Below, one piece after another: positions 43,441-51,323 of a stretch of 64,000 nt of DNA; position 1 is the first letter of the stretch; each line of letters begins with the position of its first letter. The position numbers and the translations under genes were made by a program. The notes beneath the pieces are model-generated. The model was not told where the DNA came from. It saw only the letters and a list, made by a program, of their open reading frames with translations, and ran no database searches. This stretch comes from Chromatiales bacterium (GTDB taxonomy: Bacteria; Pseudomonadota; Gammaproteobacteria; Steroidobacterales; GCA-2729495): NCBI GenBank assembly GCA_002729495.1, contig PBYE01000093.1:1-64000 (forward strand), in the 5' to 3' direction.

Positions 43441-43886
43441 AAACCGCTTACCTCATGCTTTATACGAATGACATCGCTATGCGATACGTACAACAAATCA
43501 GCCACCTTGCGAACCAGGAAGTCCTCGTACTTGTCGAGCTTCGTGTCGGTCAGCGCCACCTCCCAGAGCAAGCGGATTACCTCGAGCTTTTGGTTGGCGT
43601 CCAGGCTCTGGTGAAGTGCCCGGGTGAAATCAAACAAACATACGGCCTTGTCATTTGCCTCACGTGCGCGGTTCAATAATTCGAGCGCCTGGGCTGATGA
43701 CAAATCAAAATGCTCCGACAACAAATCGATAATGCGGCTGTGTTCCTCCTGGCTCTCATCGAAATCGGCGCGTGCCATTTCAACCAGTAATGAGGCCAGC
43801 GCAAGTTGCTGGCGTTCTTCCGAATCTGCCTTTGTGTCCTTGTAGGCGACGTCGCCCAACAACATATCCTTGATCTTTACCAGCAT
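43437..43886 (-). CDS. TerB-like (COG4103) helical protein
   Basis: A 149-aa all-helical acidic protein of the TerB/COG4103 type, with QQLALASLLVEMARADFDESQEEHSRI (about 28-54) and the second repeat EVIRLLWEVALTDTKLDKYEDFLVRKVADLL (about 100-130). The Asp/Glu pairs in each half are those that bind metal in TerB. Members of this uncharacterised family are common in Proteobacteria and do not by themselves confer tellurite resistance. It is coupled to the downstream exported protein by a 4-bp overlap. Confidence 0.85.
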   Translation of the reverse strand: MLVKIKDMLLGDVAYKDTKADSEERQQLALASLLVEMARADFDESQEEHSRIIDLLSEHFDLSSAQALELLNRAREANDKAVCLFDFTRALHQSLDANQKLEVIRLLWEVALTDTKLDKYEDFLVRKVADLLYVSHSDVIRIKHEVSGL

Positions 43887-43907
43887 TCGCCTGCTCCGTT
43901 ACCAGCC

Positions 43908-44540
43908 CTATTCGCTAAGCGTGGCAACCAGTGTTTCTCTCAATTCAACCAGGTGTCCATGAAAAAAATGCCCGGCACCCTTTAGCACGATGAGACGCGG
44001 TTTCGGTTGTATCTGATTTACCCATTCAACCACATCCCTGTGCGGCACCACCTCGTCCCCATCACCCTGGATGACCAGCCATGGTATAGAAAGCTGTTCC
44101 GCAAGTTCCCTGCCTAGTATATTCACTGCCGGCGCAATACTAATAAGCCTTGCCGGTTGTGCCTGCTGCGCGGCCCTTGCCGACACCACTGCCCCGAATG
44201 AAAAACCCGCAAGCCACAATTTAGCCTCCGGCCAGCGTTGCCGAATATATTCCGCAACGGCCTCAACGTCGCCGATTTCTCCCTCACCGTCCGCATACTT
44301 ACCCTCGCTTGCGCCAACTCCGCGGAAATTAAAGCGCAACGAAGCCAGGCCGAGGTCGTGCATGGCCCGCACCATCGTGTGTACAACTTTATTGTGCATC
44401 ATTCCCCCTTGCCGCGGATGCGGGTGACAAAGTACGGCGACGCAACCGGACGCCCAATCCGGCGGCGTTTCCAGCAATGCCTCCAGCAATCCGGCCGGGC
44501 CCGGAATAGTCAGGTTCTCTTTGTCGGGCGCTCGGGCCAT
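43908..44540 (-). CDS. Alpha/beta hydrolase, dienelactone-hydrolase/YfhR-like
   Basis: A 210-aa cytoplasmic hydrolase. The nucleophile elbow is GFSFG (about 108-112), HPHPRQGG forms the oxyanion region (about 43-50), FNFRGVGASEG follows, and the C-terminal GAGHFFHG supplies the catalytic His. The start at 44540 (MARAPDKE) is preferred; longer frames overlap the divergent PEBP gene and lack similarity. The substrate is unknown. It is followed by the TerB-like gene's own start 21 bp downstream. Confidence 0.88.
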   Translation of the reverse strand: MARAPDKENLTIPGPAGLLEALLETPPDWASGCVAVLCHPHPRQGGMMHNKVVHTMVRAMHDLGLASLRFNFRGVGASEGKYADGEGEIGDVEAVAEYIRQRWPEAKLWLAGFSFGAVVSARAAQQAQPARLISIAPAVNILGRELAEQLSIPWLVIQGDGDEVVPHRDVVEWVNQIQPKPRLIVLKGAGHFFHGHLVELRETLVATLSE

Positions 44541-44616
44541 ATGCTTTTCGTTTCCTTCACTGCCCAGCAGGAAGGGCAATACTATAATGCGGGCACCAAC
44601 GGAGTGCTCTAATACA

Positions 44617-45246
44617 ATGAAAATTACATCGGAATCATTTAACGACAACGACAGCGTTCCCGGGCGTAATGCTTTCGGAATCCCGGACCCGGACGACCAC
44701 ATGGCGTTGGGTGGAAACCTCAATCCGCAACTGAGCTGGAGTGATGTTCCGGTGGAAGCATGTTCGCTCATTTTGTTCTGCATTGACCCTGACGTTCCCT
44801 CCTCCGCGGACGACGTTAATCAGGAAGGTAAGGTGATTCCTGCATCGCTTCCGCGCGTGGATTTTTTTCACTGGATCATGGTCGATTTGCCGGCCTCTGA
44901 CGATGGGCTTGCCGAAGGCGAATGCTCACAAGAAGTCACCCCCGGTGGGAAAGTCAACCCGGCAGGCCCGCCCGGCACGAGGCAGGGTGTAAACAACTAC
45001 ACCGATTTCCTCGCGGGCAACAAAACAATGGGTGGCGAGTATCGCGGCTACGATGGACCCTGCCCGCCGTGGAACGATGAAATACTGCATCACTACCACT
45101 TCAGGCTTTATGCAATCGACCTGGAGAAATGCCCGGTGGAAGATGGCTTCAGGGGCCCCGAGGTCCTCTCCGCAATCGAAGGGCATGTCGTCGCAGAGGC
45201 AGAGATCGTCGGGACTTACAGCCTGAACCCTGCCCTGTCCGGCTAA
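44617..45246 (+). CDS. YbhB/YbcL family phosphatidylethanolamine-binding-like protein
   Basis: A 209-aa PEBP-fold protein, probably cytoplasmic since no signal sequence is seen. Family motifs are ALGGNLNPQLSW (about 29-40), ILFCIDPDVP with the conserved Asp-Pro-Asp, FFHWIMVDLP and GYDGPCPPWNDE...HHYHFRLYAID. YbhB homologues have no settled function. The chosen ATG at 44617 begins exactly where family similarity begins. It is convergent with the FKBP gene through a shared terminator. Confidence 0.9.
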   Translation: MKITSESFNDNDSVPGRNAFGIPDPDDHMALGGNLNPQLSWSDVPVEACSLILFCIDPDVPSSADDVNQEGKVIPASLPRVDFFHWIMVDLPASDDGLAEGECSQEVTPGGKVNPAGPPGTRQGVNNYTDFLAGNKTMGGEYRGYDGPCPPWNDEILHHYHFRLYAIDLEKCPVEDGFRGPEVLSAIEGHVVAEAEIVGTYSLNPALSG

Positions 45247-45264
45247 ACGCGGAGGCAACGCATA

Positions 45265-45290
45265 AAAAAGGCCACACTATGGCGGCCTTT
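45265..45290. terminator. Bidirectional terminator between PEBP and FKBP genes
   Basis: AAGGCC and GGCCTT flank a 10-nt loop (about 45267-45288). On the minus strand the hairpin is followed by TTTTTTAT, a good terminator for the msrB-FKBP unit; on the plus strand by TTTAT, a weaker one for the PEBP gene. Confidence 0.7.
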
Positions 45291-45314
45291 ATCTTGTGCG
45301 AACGGGCACGCAGG

Positions 45315-45803
45315 CTACCGCAGGTCCAGCAGATCGACTTCAAATACCAGTGTCGCGTTCGGCGGTATATCGGCGCCGGCGCCGCGTGCACCGTAGCCCA
45401 TGTCCGGCGGAATAATCAGGACACGTTTACCGCCGATCTGCATGCCGGCTACGCCTTCGTCCCAGCCGCGGATCACGCGCCCGGCACCGAGCGGAAATAC
45501 GAACGGCTGGCCACGGTCGACCGAGCTGTCAAATTTCTTACCCCTGTTTTCAGGAGCGCCGGCCTGATAGAGCCAACCCGTGTAATGGACGACGACGTTC
45601 TGGCCCGCAGTCGCGGCCTCACCATCGCCCTCAACCACATCGATGATTTGTAATTCTGTTATCACTTCACTTGCAGCTTCCTGGCTCTCGCCCTCACTTG
45701 CCGCCATTTCTGCACCTCCCTGCTGGCCACAGGCCGTCACAAAAAATACACTGATTAAAGTCGTGCTGAAAATTCTCGTAGTATCTTTCACTGATAATTT
45801 CAT
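45315..45803 (-). CDS. FKBP-type peptidyl-prolyl isomerase, lipoprotein
   Basis: A 162-aa secreted prolyl isomerase. The signal peptide ends in a lipobox (VTAC, Cys about 25), followed by a Glu/Ala/Ser-rich linker and one FKBP domain (about 55-162) with [45 protein letters not shown] and [15 protein letters not shown]. It is anchored to a membrane, probably the outer one since no Asp follows the Cys. Its ATG overlaps the msrB stop by 4 bp. Confidence 0.93.
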   Translation of the reverse strand: MKLSVKDTTRIFSTTLISVFFVTACGQQGGAEMAASEGESQEAASEVITELQIIDVVEGDGEAATAGQNVVVHYTGWLYQAGAPENRGKKFDSSVDRGQPFVFPLGAGRVIRGWDEGVAGMQIGGKRVLIIPPDMGYGARGAGADIPPNATLVFEVDLLDLR

Positions 45804-46213
45804 CCATCGTTCCCTTCGTTATCGCCCGCATCGAAATTGAGTGAGGCCGAGTTAATGCAATATCGCTTACCGGTAGGCTGCGATCCATCGTCAAAAATAT
45901 GCCCCAGGTGGGCGCCGCAGTCCGCGCAGACCACTTCTTCGCGGATCATGCCGTGGCTCGCATCGCGCCGCACTTCGACCCGGTCGCCGGCCAGCGGCAG
46001 CCAGAAACTGGGCCAGCCGGTGCCTGAATCGAACTTGTGCTCGGAACTGAACAGCCCGGTGCCACAGCACACGCAAGCGTAAGTACCGTCATCCTTCATA
46101 TCTACATATTCGCCGCTGAAAGGCGCTTCCGTGCCCTGCTTCTGGGTAACGTGATACTGCTCGGGCGTTAAGCGCTTGCGCAACGCGTCTTCGGAAGAGT
46201 CTTTTTTTGACAT
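45800..46213 (-). CDS. msrB: Peptide-methionine (R)-S-oxide reductase MsrB
   Basis: Repairs the R epimer of oxidised methionine. The 137-aa protein has the four zinc cysteines as CVCCG and CADCG, the [10 protein letters not shown] motif, and the catalytic region [13 protein letters not shown] with the active Cys. It is cytoplasmic as written. The overlap with a secreted FKBP gene suggests coupled expression of two protein-repair functions, though in different compartments. Confidence 0.95.
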   Translation of the reverse strand: MSKKDSSEDALRKRLTPEQYHVTQKQGTEAPFSGEYVDMKDDGTYACVCCGTGLFSSEHKFDSGTGWPSFWLPLAGDRVEVRRDASHGMIREEVVCADCGAHLGHIFDDGSQPTGKRYCINSASLNFDAGDNEGNDG

Positions 46214-46239
46214 GGCCGGATTGTAGCCTTGGATGAATC

Positions 46240-46257
46240 GTGGCTCCTACAAGCCAC
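46240..46257. repeat. REP-like hairpin between msrB and htpG
   Basis: GTGGCT-CCTACA-AGCCAC is a perfect 6-bp inverted repeat, and CTCCTACA occurs twice in 15 bp (46244-46264). The motif recalls the GTAGGAG-type repetitive extragenic palindromes common in gammaproteobacterial genomes. Only one copy was noticed in this window, so its repeat status is unproven; it could instead help terminate htpG transcription. Confidence 0.35.
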
Positions 46258-46296
46258 TCCTACAGCAGTGACAAAAAAATGACCGGAGTTAACCTT

Positions 46297-48213
46297 TTAC
46301 TCGCTGAGATCAATCAGCAGCCGGTTCAGGCGTTGCACGAAAGCACCGGGGTCTTTGGGCTGACGCCCTTCGGCGAGCGCTGCCTGGTCAAACAGCACGC
46401 GGGCCAGGTCAGCAAAATGCTTTTCGTCCTCTTCACTGTCCAGCCGTTTTACCAGCGTATGGTCCGGGTTGATCTCAAAGATGGGTGGCGTATCCGGCAC
46501 GGCCTGGCCGCTGGCTTCCATAACCCGGCGCATTTGTTTACCCATGTCGTAGTCATCGATGACGAGACAGGCGGGTGATTCGGTTAGCCGGCCGGTCGCA
46601 CGGACTTCCTTGATGTCACCGTCGAGCACCTTGCCGATACGCTCGATAAGGTCCTTGTTCTTTTCGTTGAGTTCATCGGCCGACTCATCATCGCCGCCAA
46701 TATCAAGCTCGCCGCGCCCTACATCAACAAACTCCTTACCGTCGAATTCACGCAGGTGGCCCGTCACCCACTCGTCGATCGGGTCCGATAGCAGCAGTAC
46801 TTCAATGCCCTTCTTACGGAATACCTCCAGGTGCGGGCTGGCCTTCGCGGCGTTAAAGCTGTCGGCCGTGATGAAATAGATCTTATCCTGGTCGTCCTGC
46901 ATGCGCCCGACATAGTCCTCGAGCGACACATTCTGGGTCTCTTCGTTCGTATGGGTCGTTGCAAAAAGCAACAAGCCGGCAACCTTGCCGCCGTTAACGG
47001 AGTCTTCCGCAGGACCTTCCTTAAGCACCTTGCCGAATTCATCCCAGAAAGCCTGGTACTGATCGGGATCGTCCTTGGCAAGCTTGCGGATCATATCGAG
47101 CACACGCTTGGTCAATGCAGTCCGTATCGCTTCTACATGGGCGTCCTGCTGCAGAAGTTCACGGGATACGTTCAGCGACAGGTCACCCGCATCGACTACC
47201 CCGCGCACGAAACGCAGGTACAGCGGCAGAAACTGGTCCGCGTCGTCCATGATGAACACGCGCTGCACATACAGTTTCAGGCCCTTCGGCACCTCCCGGT
47301 TCCACATGTCGAAGGGTGCCTTTGCAGGTAGGTATAAAAGGCTGGTGTACTCGCGCTTACCTTCGACCTTGTTGTGGCTCCAGAGCAGCGGGTCCTGAAA
47401 ATCATGTGAGATATGCTTGTAAAACTCGTTGTACTCGGCATCTTCTATTTCGGTACGTGGCCGTGTCCATAGTGCACGCGCCGCATTAACTGTTTCATAT
47501 CCGGGAGCTTCTTCCACCTCTTCTTTTTCATCGCCCGACAGCATTTTCTGTTCGAGCATCCTGACCGGAAAACCTATGTGATCGGAATATCGGCGGATCA
47601 GGTTGCGGAGTCGGTAAGGGTCCGCAAACTCCTTGTCATCCTCACGTAAATGCAGGACGACAGTTGTGCCCCGCTCCGCTTTCTCGATTGTTTCGACGCT
47701 GAACTCGCCTTCGCCTTCAGACTCCCAGCGCACGCCCTCACTGACCGGAGAACCTGCGCGCCGGGTAAACAACTCGACCCGGTCAGCCACGATGAATGCC
47801 GAATAAAAGCCCACACCAAACTGACCGATCAGTGCTGCATCCGCCCTGTCATCGCCGCTCAGGTTTGCCAGGAATTCAGCCGTACCTGATTTCGCGATTG
47901 TGCCGAGCTGCTCGATGACCTCCTCGCGCGACATGCCGACGCCGTTGTCGGTAATGCTCACGGTGCCGGCCTCGGAATCAAAGTCGACGCGAATTTCAAG
48001 ATCGACATTGTCTTCCAGTAGAGCCGAATCAGAGACTGCTTCAAAGCGCAGCCTGTCGGCCGCGTCGGAGGCATTCGATATCAGTTCGCGGAGAAAAATC
48101 TCCTTGTTGCTGTAAAGCGAATGGATCATGAGGTGCAGCAGTTGCTTTACCTCGGCCTGAAAACCCAGTTTCTCGGCGCTACCTGCGCTCTCTACGGTTG
48201 CTTCTTGCGTCAT
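46297..48213 (-). CDS. htpG: Chaperone HtpG (Hsp90)
   Basis: ATP-dependent chaperone. From [37 protein letters not shown] the product is 638 aa (E. coli 624). GHKL ATPase motifs are complete: [13 protein letters not shown] (about 42), [14 protein letters not shown], and [11 protein letters not shown]. The middle-domain arginine region and C-terminal dimer domain are present. A GTG at 48240 in frame is an alternative start but lies within a palindrome. No heat-shock sigma-32 promoter could be identified with confidence upstream. Confidence 0.96.
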   Translation of the reverse strand: MTQEATVESAGSAEKLGFQAEVKQLLHLMIHSLYSNKEIFLRELISNASDAADRLRFEAVSDSALLEDNVDLEIRVDFDSEAGTVSITDNGVGMSREEVIEQLGTIAKSGTAEFLANLSGDDRADAALIGQFGVGFYSAFIVADRVELFTRRAGSPVSEGVRWESEGEGEFSVETIEKAERGTTVVLHLREDDKEFADPYRLRNLIRRYSDHIGFPVRMLEQKMLSGDEKEEVEEAPGYETVNAARALWTRPRTEIEDAEYNEFYKHISHDFQDPLLWSHNKVEGKREYTSLLYLPAKAPFDMWNREVPKGLKLYVQRVFIMDDADQFLPLYLRFVRGVVDAGDLSLNVSRELLQQDAHVEAIRTALTKRVLDMIRKLAKDDPDQYQAFWDEFGKVLKEGPAEDSVNGGKVAGLLLFATTHTNEETQNVSLEDYVGRMQDDQDKIYFITADSFNAAKASPHLEVFRKKGIEVLLLSDPIDEWVTGHLREFDGKEFVDVGRGELDIGGDDESADELNEKNKDLIERIGKVLDGDIKEVRATGRLTESPACLVIDDYDMGKQMRRVMEASGQAVPDTPPIFEINPDHTLVKRLDSEEDEKHFADLARVLFDQAALAEGRQPKDPGAFVQRLNRLLIDLSE

Positions 48214-48234
48214 TGAATCTGTCCGTTGTTGTGC

Positions 48235-48250
48235 GGCCACCGGGGTGGCC
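48235..48250. promoter_or_regulatory. Perfect palindrome in the htpG 5' region
   Basis: GGCCACC-GG-GGTGGCC is a perfect 16-bp inverted repeat starting 22 bp upstream of the preferred htpG ATG. On RNA it would be a G/C hairpin next to the ribosome site; on DNA it could be an operator. An AATAAT box (minus strand, about 48258-48263) may be the -10 of htpG. Confidence 0.4.
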
Positions 48251-48361
48251 GGATCATCATTATTCCGAATACGCAGACACGACGCTGCGCCGGTGCCTTT
48301 ATGGCTCCGAACAGTTCAAATGGGGGTGGCCGGGCGAAATTCAAGGCCCGACGGGAACGGA

Positions 48362-48634
48362 TCAGGTGCCCGAGCGGCGCTCCGGCGATGACCAGGCTAC
48401 GTATAGATGGCGGCGGCACGTGCCCGTCTCGTGAGGCTTGGCGGCTCCTGCGGACTGCTCCGCATCGTCTTTTTCTTCGCCATCCACGCCCGTGCCTGCC
48501 GTTGCCGGATCCGGATCCGGGTAGGCCGTATTAAGGCGACCGCGAACGCTCTCCAGTGCGGAATCGATCCAGGCCCTGCGAACGATGGTGTCCTCGTTCG
48601 TGAATGACTCAGTGCGATGTTTCTTGTCTGACAT
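48362..48634 (-). CDS. Small hydrophilic protein of unknown function
   Basis: A 90-aa reading frame starting MSDKKHRTESFTNEDTIV. The first half is helical and charged; the second half is Gly/Ala/Asp/Glu-rich (PDPDPATAGTGVDGEEKDDAEQ) and looks disordered. No known domain is recognised. A start at 48646 adds METP. It lies between htpG and another small MSDxK protein on the same strand. Its C-terminus is basic and less protein-like, so the true stop may reflect a frameshift. Confidence 0.5.
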   Translation of the reverse strand: MSDKKHRTESFTNEDTIVRRAWIDSALESVRGRLNTAYPDPDPATAGTGVDGEEKDDAEQSAGAAKPHETGTCRRHLYVAWSSPERRSGT

Positions 48635-48802
48635 AGGTGTTTCCAATCTATCCCTGTTGGTCCGTAACTTGTGTCTGTAGATAATTTACTGCCTTGAGCG
48701 TCTTACCGCCGTGAGTACGGTCACATGCAATCGGCCAATCGTCGAATTCGAGAAAAGGTTCCGATATTAAGTAACTCACCCCCGCAAATACTGGCTGTCA
48801 GG

Positions 48803-48817
48803 GGTACATCCTGTACC
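48803..48817. repeat. Perfect hairpin in the gap between two small genes
   Basis: GGTACA-TCC-TGTACC (48803-48817), flanked by GG and GC-rich bases, is a perfect dyad in the 284-bp gap 48635-48918. It has no T-run, so it may be an operator or a structured leader for the 90-aa gene. Nothing else was seen in this gap. Confidence 0.35.
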
Positions 48818-48918
48818 GCACCCCGTGACCGACCGCACAAACGTGAGCACAGACAGCAAACTCACGGCCAGCCGCGAATAAACAGAATATGGATAACGGG
48901 TTTAGTTAAAAGCGCGTT

Positions 48919-49221
48919 TTATTCGTCAGCGTCCCAGTCACGACGGATTTTCTCCGCCCAACTGCGGTAGCCTTTCCAGCTAAAGAGAGCCGGATCAGGC
49001 AAACTACGACGTTGTTCTGGCGCCTGCACTTTTGTAAGCCAGTTACGGTAAGCATCCCAACTGGTTACCTCCTGGCCATTGGCATTACGCCTGACCGCTT
49101 CCCGCTGGGGCTGAGCCCGGGCAGGAGTCTCGACCACTGCCTCTCCTTGAGTACGCGACAATTCTTCTTCGTATTCGGCCGTTTGGTGGCCCGAATGTCC
49201 ATTTTGTTTTGTATCGCTCAT
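48919..49221 (-). CDS. Small protein with two W-x-x-Y-R-x-W repeats
   Basis: A 100-aa protein, MSDTKQNGHSG at the N-terminus, with a charged disordered first half. The second half contains an internal duplication: SWDAYRNWLTKV (about 54-65) and SWKGYRSWAEKI (about 81-92), separated by a Pro/Arg linker. The family is not recognised. Regular aromatic repeats and ordinary codon use argue that it is expressed. It ends near the 90-aa gene that follows on the same strand. Confidence 0.6.
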   Translation of the reverse strand: MSDTKQNGHSGHQTAEYEEELSRTQGEAVVETPARAQPQREAVRRNANGQEVTSWDAYRNWLTKVQAPEQRRSLPDPALFSWKGYRSWAEKIRRDWDADE

Positions 49222-49349
49222 TGGTGTGTCCTTACATCCAACATCGCGAAAATATTAACTTTCGGGGTGCGTACAAGCGAGGAACTGCATCACAGGCAGA
49301 ACCATTTAACATGCTTATTATTCTACTAGTTAGAGTGCTTTTTATGCCG

Positions 49350-50723
49350 TCATGAAATGACTTTGTAGCAGGGCTCGTAGGGCTTGCCGGGTAACCGCAT
49401 ACGCTCCTCAACTACAAATGCAGCCAACAAACGATCGAGGTGTTGCATGATTACTTTGTCACCGCGTATTTCAAACGGTCCGTGCTTCTTGATCGCGCGT
49501 ATACCGTCTTCCCGAATGTTGCCTGCCACAAGACCGGAAAACGCCCGGCGCAGATTCGCGGCCAGTAAGTGTTTATCCATGTCGCGCTTGAGTTCGAGTC
49601 CGGCCATGGATTCGTGTGTGGCGACAAAAGGCCGCTGGAACTCGGGTTCGATATTCAGCTTCCAGTTGTAGTAATACGCATCTTTTTCAGCCTTACGGAA
49701 GTCCAGCGCGGAACGAGCGCCGATCCTGGTCACCCGGCCAACTTCTTCCGGATCGTTAATATAAACCTTGTAACGGGCACAGGCCTCATCGCCCAGCGTG
49801 GCGCAGATAAACTCGTCTATTTGCTCGAAATAGCGGGCGGCAGACGCCGGTCCCGACAAAATGACCGGCAGCGGTATATCCCGGTTGTCGGGGTGGAGCA
49901 GAATCCCCAGCAAGTACAGGAGTTCTTCGAGCGTGCCGACGCCGCCGGGGAACACGATGATGCCATGGGCCATCCGGACAAATGCTTCCAGCCGCTTTTC
50001 CATGTCGGGCAGGATTACCAGTTCGGTAACGATCGGATTCGGTGGCTCGGCCGCTATGATGCTGGGCTCGGTCAGGCCTATATACCGGCCGTTACGCAGG
50101 CGCTGTTTCGCATGACCGATCGTGGCGCCCTTCATCGGGCCTTTCATCGCGCCGGGTCCGCAACCCGTGCAGATATTCAAACCGCGCAGGCCCAGTTCGT
50201 AGCCGACACTCTTGCAGTAGTCGTATTCGGAACGCGCAATTGCGTGGCCACCCCAACAGACCGTAACAGCCCGCTCGGTACCATGACGCAGAGCGCCGGC
50301 GTTGCGCAATACGTCGAAGACCAGGTCGGTAACGACCTTGCCTGAGCCGGTATCATACTTCGCCCGGGTAATGAGTTCGTTATCGTTAAAAACGATATCC
50401 CGCAATACCGCAAACAGCATTTCGCGGATACCACGAATCATCTCGCCGTCCACGAATGCGCTGGACGGTGCATTCTTTAGCGCGAGGGTGACACCGTGGT
50501 CCCGCTGAAGGATGCGCAGTTCAAAATCGGCGTAACGCTCCATCACTTCCAGAGCGCTGTCGGTTTCGCTGCCGCAGTTAAGAACGGCCAGCGCACAGTG
50601 CCTGAGTAAATCATGAAGGCTGCCCGCGCCAGTGCGCCGCAGGCTTTCGACTTCCTGCCGCGAAAGCACTTCGAGACTACCTTCCGGCATTACCTCGACA
50701 AAAAATTCGGTGTCATCAGGCAT
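49350..50723 (-). CDS. ppnN: Pyrimidine/purine nucleotide 5'-monophosphate nucleosidase PpnN
   Basis: Cleaves nucleoside monophosphates to base and ribose-5-phosphate; in E. coli it is stimulated by (p)ppGpp. The 457-aa protein is the long YgdH type: an N-terminal domain, the LOG-family core with CTGCGPGAMKGPMKGA (about 190-205) and the signature PGGVGTLEELLYLLG (about 258-272), and a C-terminal domain. Length agrees with E. coli PpnN (454). Confidence 0.94.
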   Translation of the reverse strand: MPDDTEFFVEVMPEGSLEVLSRQEVESLRRTGAGSLHDLLRHCALAVLNCGSETDSALEVMERYADFELRILQRDHGVTLALKNAPSSAFVDGEMIRGIREMLFAVLRDIVFNDNELITRAKYDTGSGKVVTDLVFDVLRNAGALRHGTERAVTVCWGGHAIARSEYDYCKSVGYELGLRGLNICTGCGPGAMKGPMKGATIGHAKQRLRNGRYIGLTEPSIIAAEPPNPIVTELVILPDMEKRLEAFVRMAHGIIVFPGGVGTLEELLYLLGILLHPDNRDIPLPVILSGPASAARYFEQIDEFICATLGDEACARYKVYINDPEEVGRVTRIGARSALDFRKAEKDAYYYNWKLNIEPEFQRPFVATHESMAGLELKRDMDKHLLAANLRRAFSGLVAGNIREDGIRAIKKHGPFEIRGDKVIMQHLDRLLAAFVVEERMRLPGKPYEPCYKVIS

Positions 50724-50782
50724 GACTTAATGGTGACTGCTATTTGTTCAGCAAAATGTGTGGGACATCCCACTACAGCGAA

Positions 50783-51289
50783 TCAGGGCGTGATCGTAAT
50801 CGGCGTGTTAATCGTAGTCAGCTGCCAGATATCAACCATCGCAGCATTGGAAACGGCAATACAGCCATCGGTCCAGTCGTAACTGGCGTAGTAGTCCCGG
50901 GGCTTCTTCGGTTGCTCCGGCTGGCCATGAATCATGATGTAGCTTCCAGGCTTTACCTTCAAAGCCTTGGCTATCTCGACGTCCTCGGCACTCGGATAAG
51001 AAATCTGTATGGCCATAAAAAAGTCAGAATTGATACGCCGGTTGGTCAGGTGATATGAGCCTTCCGGGGTGCGAAAGTCACCTTCCTGCACCTTGGGTCC
51101 TTCCGGCATCAACCCCAGTGCTATATCGAATTCACGCAGGATTTCGTTGTCTCGCATCAGGTACAGCTTGCGGTCGGACTTCCTTACCACGACATGATTG
51201 GCAAGGCCCTCGTCGGCTTGCAAAGGCCGGCACAAACAGGTTAGGAGGAATATCAGAAACAGTATGGGAGGCGTAGGTCGGGCGTTCAT
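50783..51289 (-). CDS. Periplasmic L,D-transpeptidase (YkuD domain)
   Basis: Remodels peptidoglycan or attaches proteins to it. From MNARPTPP the product is 168 aa with a signal peptide (ILFLIFLLTCLC) and a YkuD catalytic domain in which IMIHGQPE and YDWTDGCIAVSN give the His and Cys. Short, without LysM or peptidoglycan-binding domains, it is of the YafK-like size. An upstream ATG at 51313 would add eight residues. It ends just before a lytic transglycosylase gene read in the same direction. Confidence 0.92.
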   Translation of the reverse strand: MNARPTPPILFLIFLLTCLCRPLQADEGLANHVVVRKSDRKLYLMRDNEILREFDIALGLMPEGPKVQEGDFRTPEGSYHLTNRRINSDFFMAIQISYPSAEDVEIAKALKVKPGSYIMIHGQPEQPKKPRDYYASYDWTDGCIAVSNAAMVDIWQLTTINTPITITP

Positions 51290-51323
51290 TTTGGCAATCA
51301 TCCTGACAGCCACGTATTGGAGT

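Noticed and set aside
43437..43886. Tellurite-resistance operon
   Set aside because: Only a single TerB-like domain protein is present. Stand-alone COG4103 proteins are widespread without resistance; no terA, terC, terD or terZ genes are adjacent.
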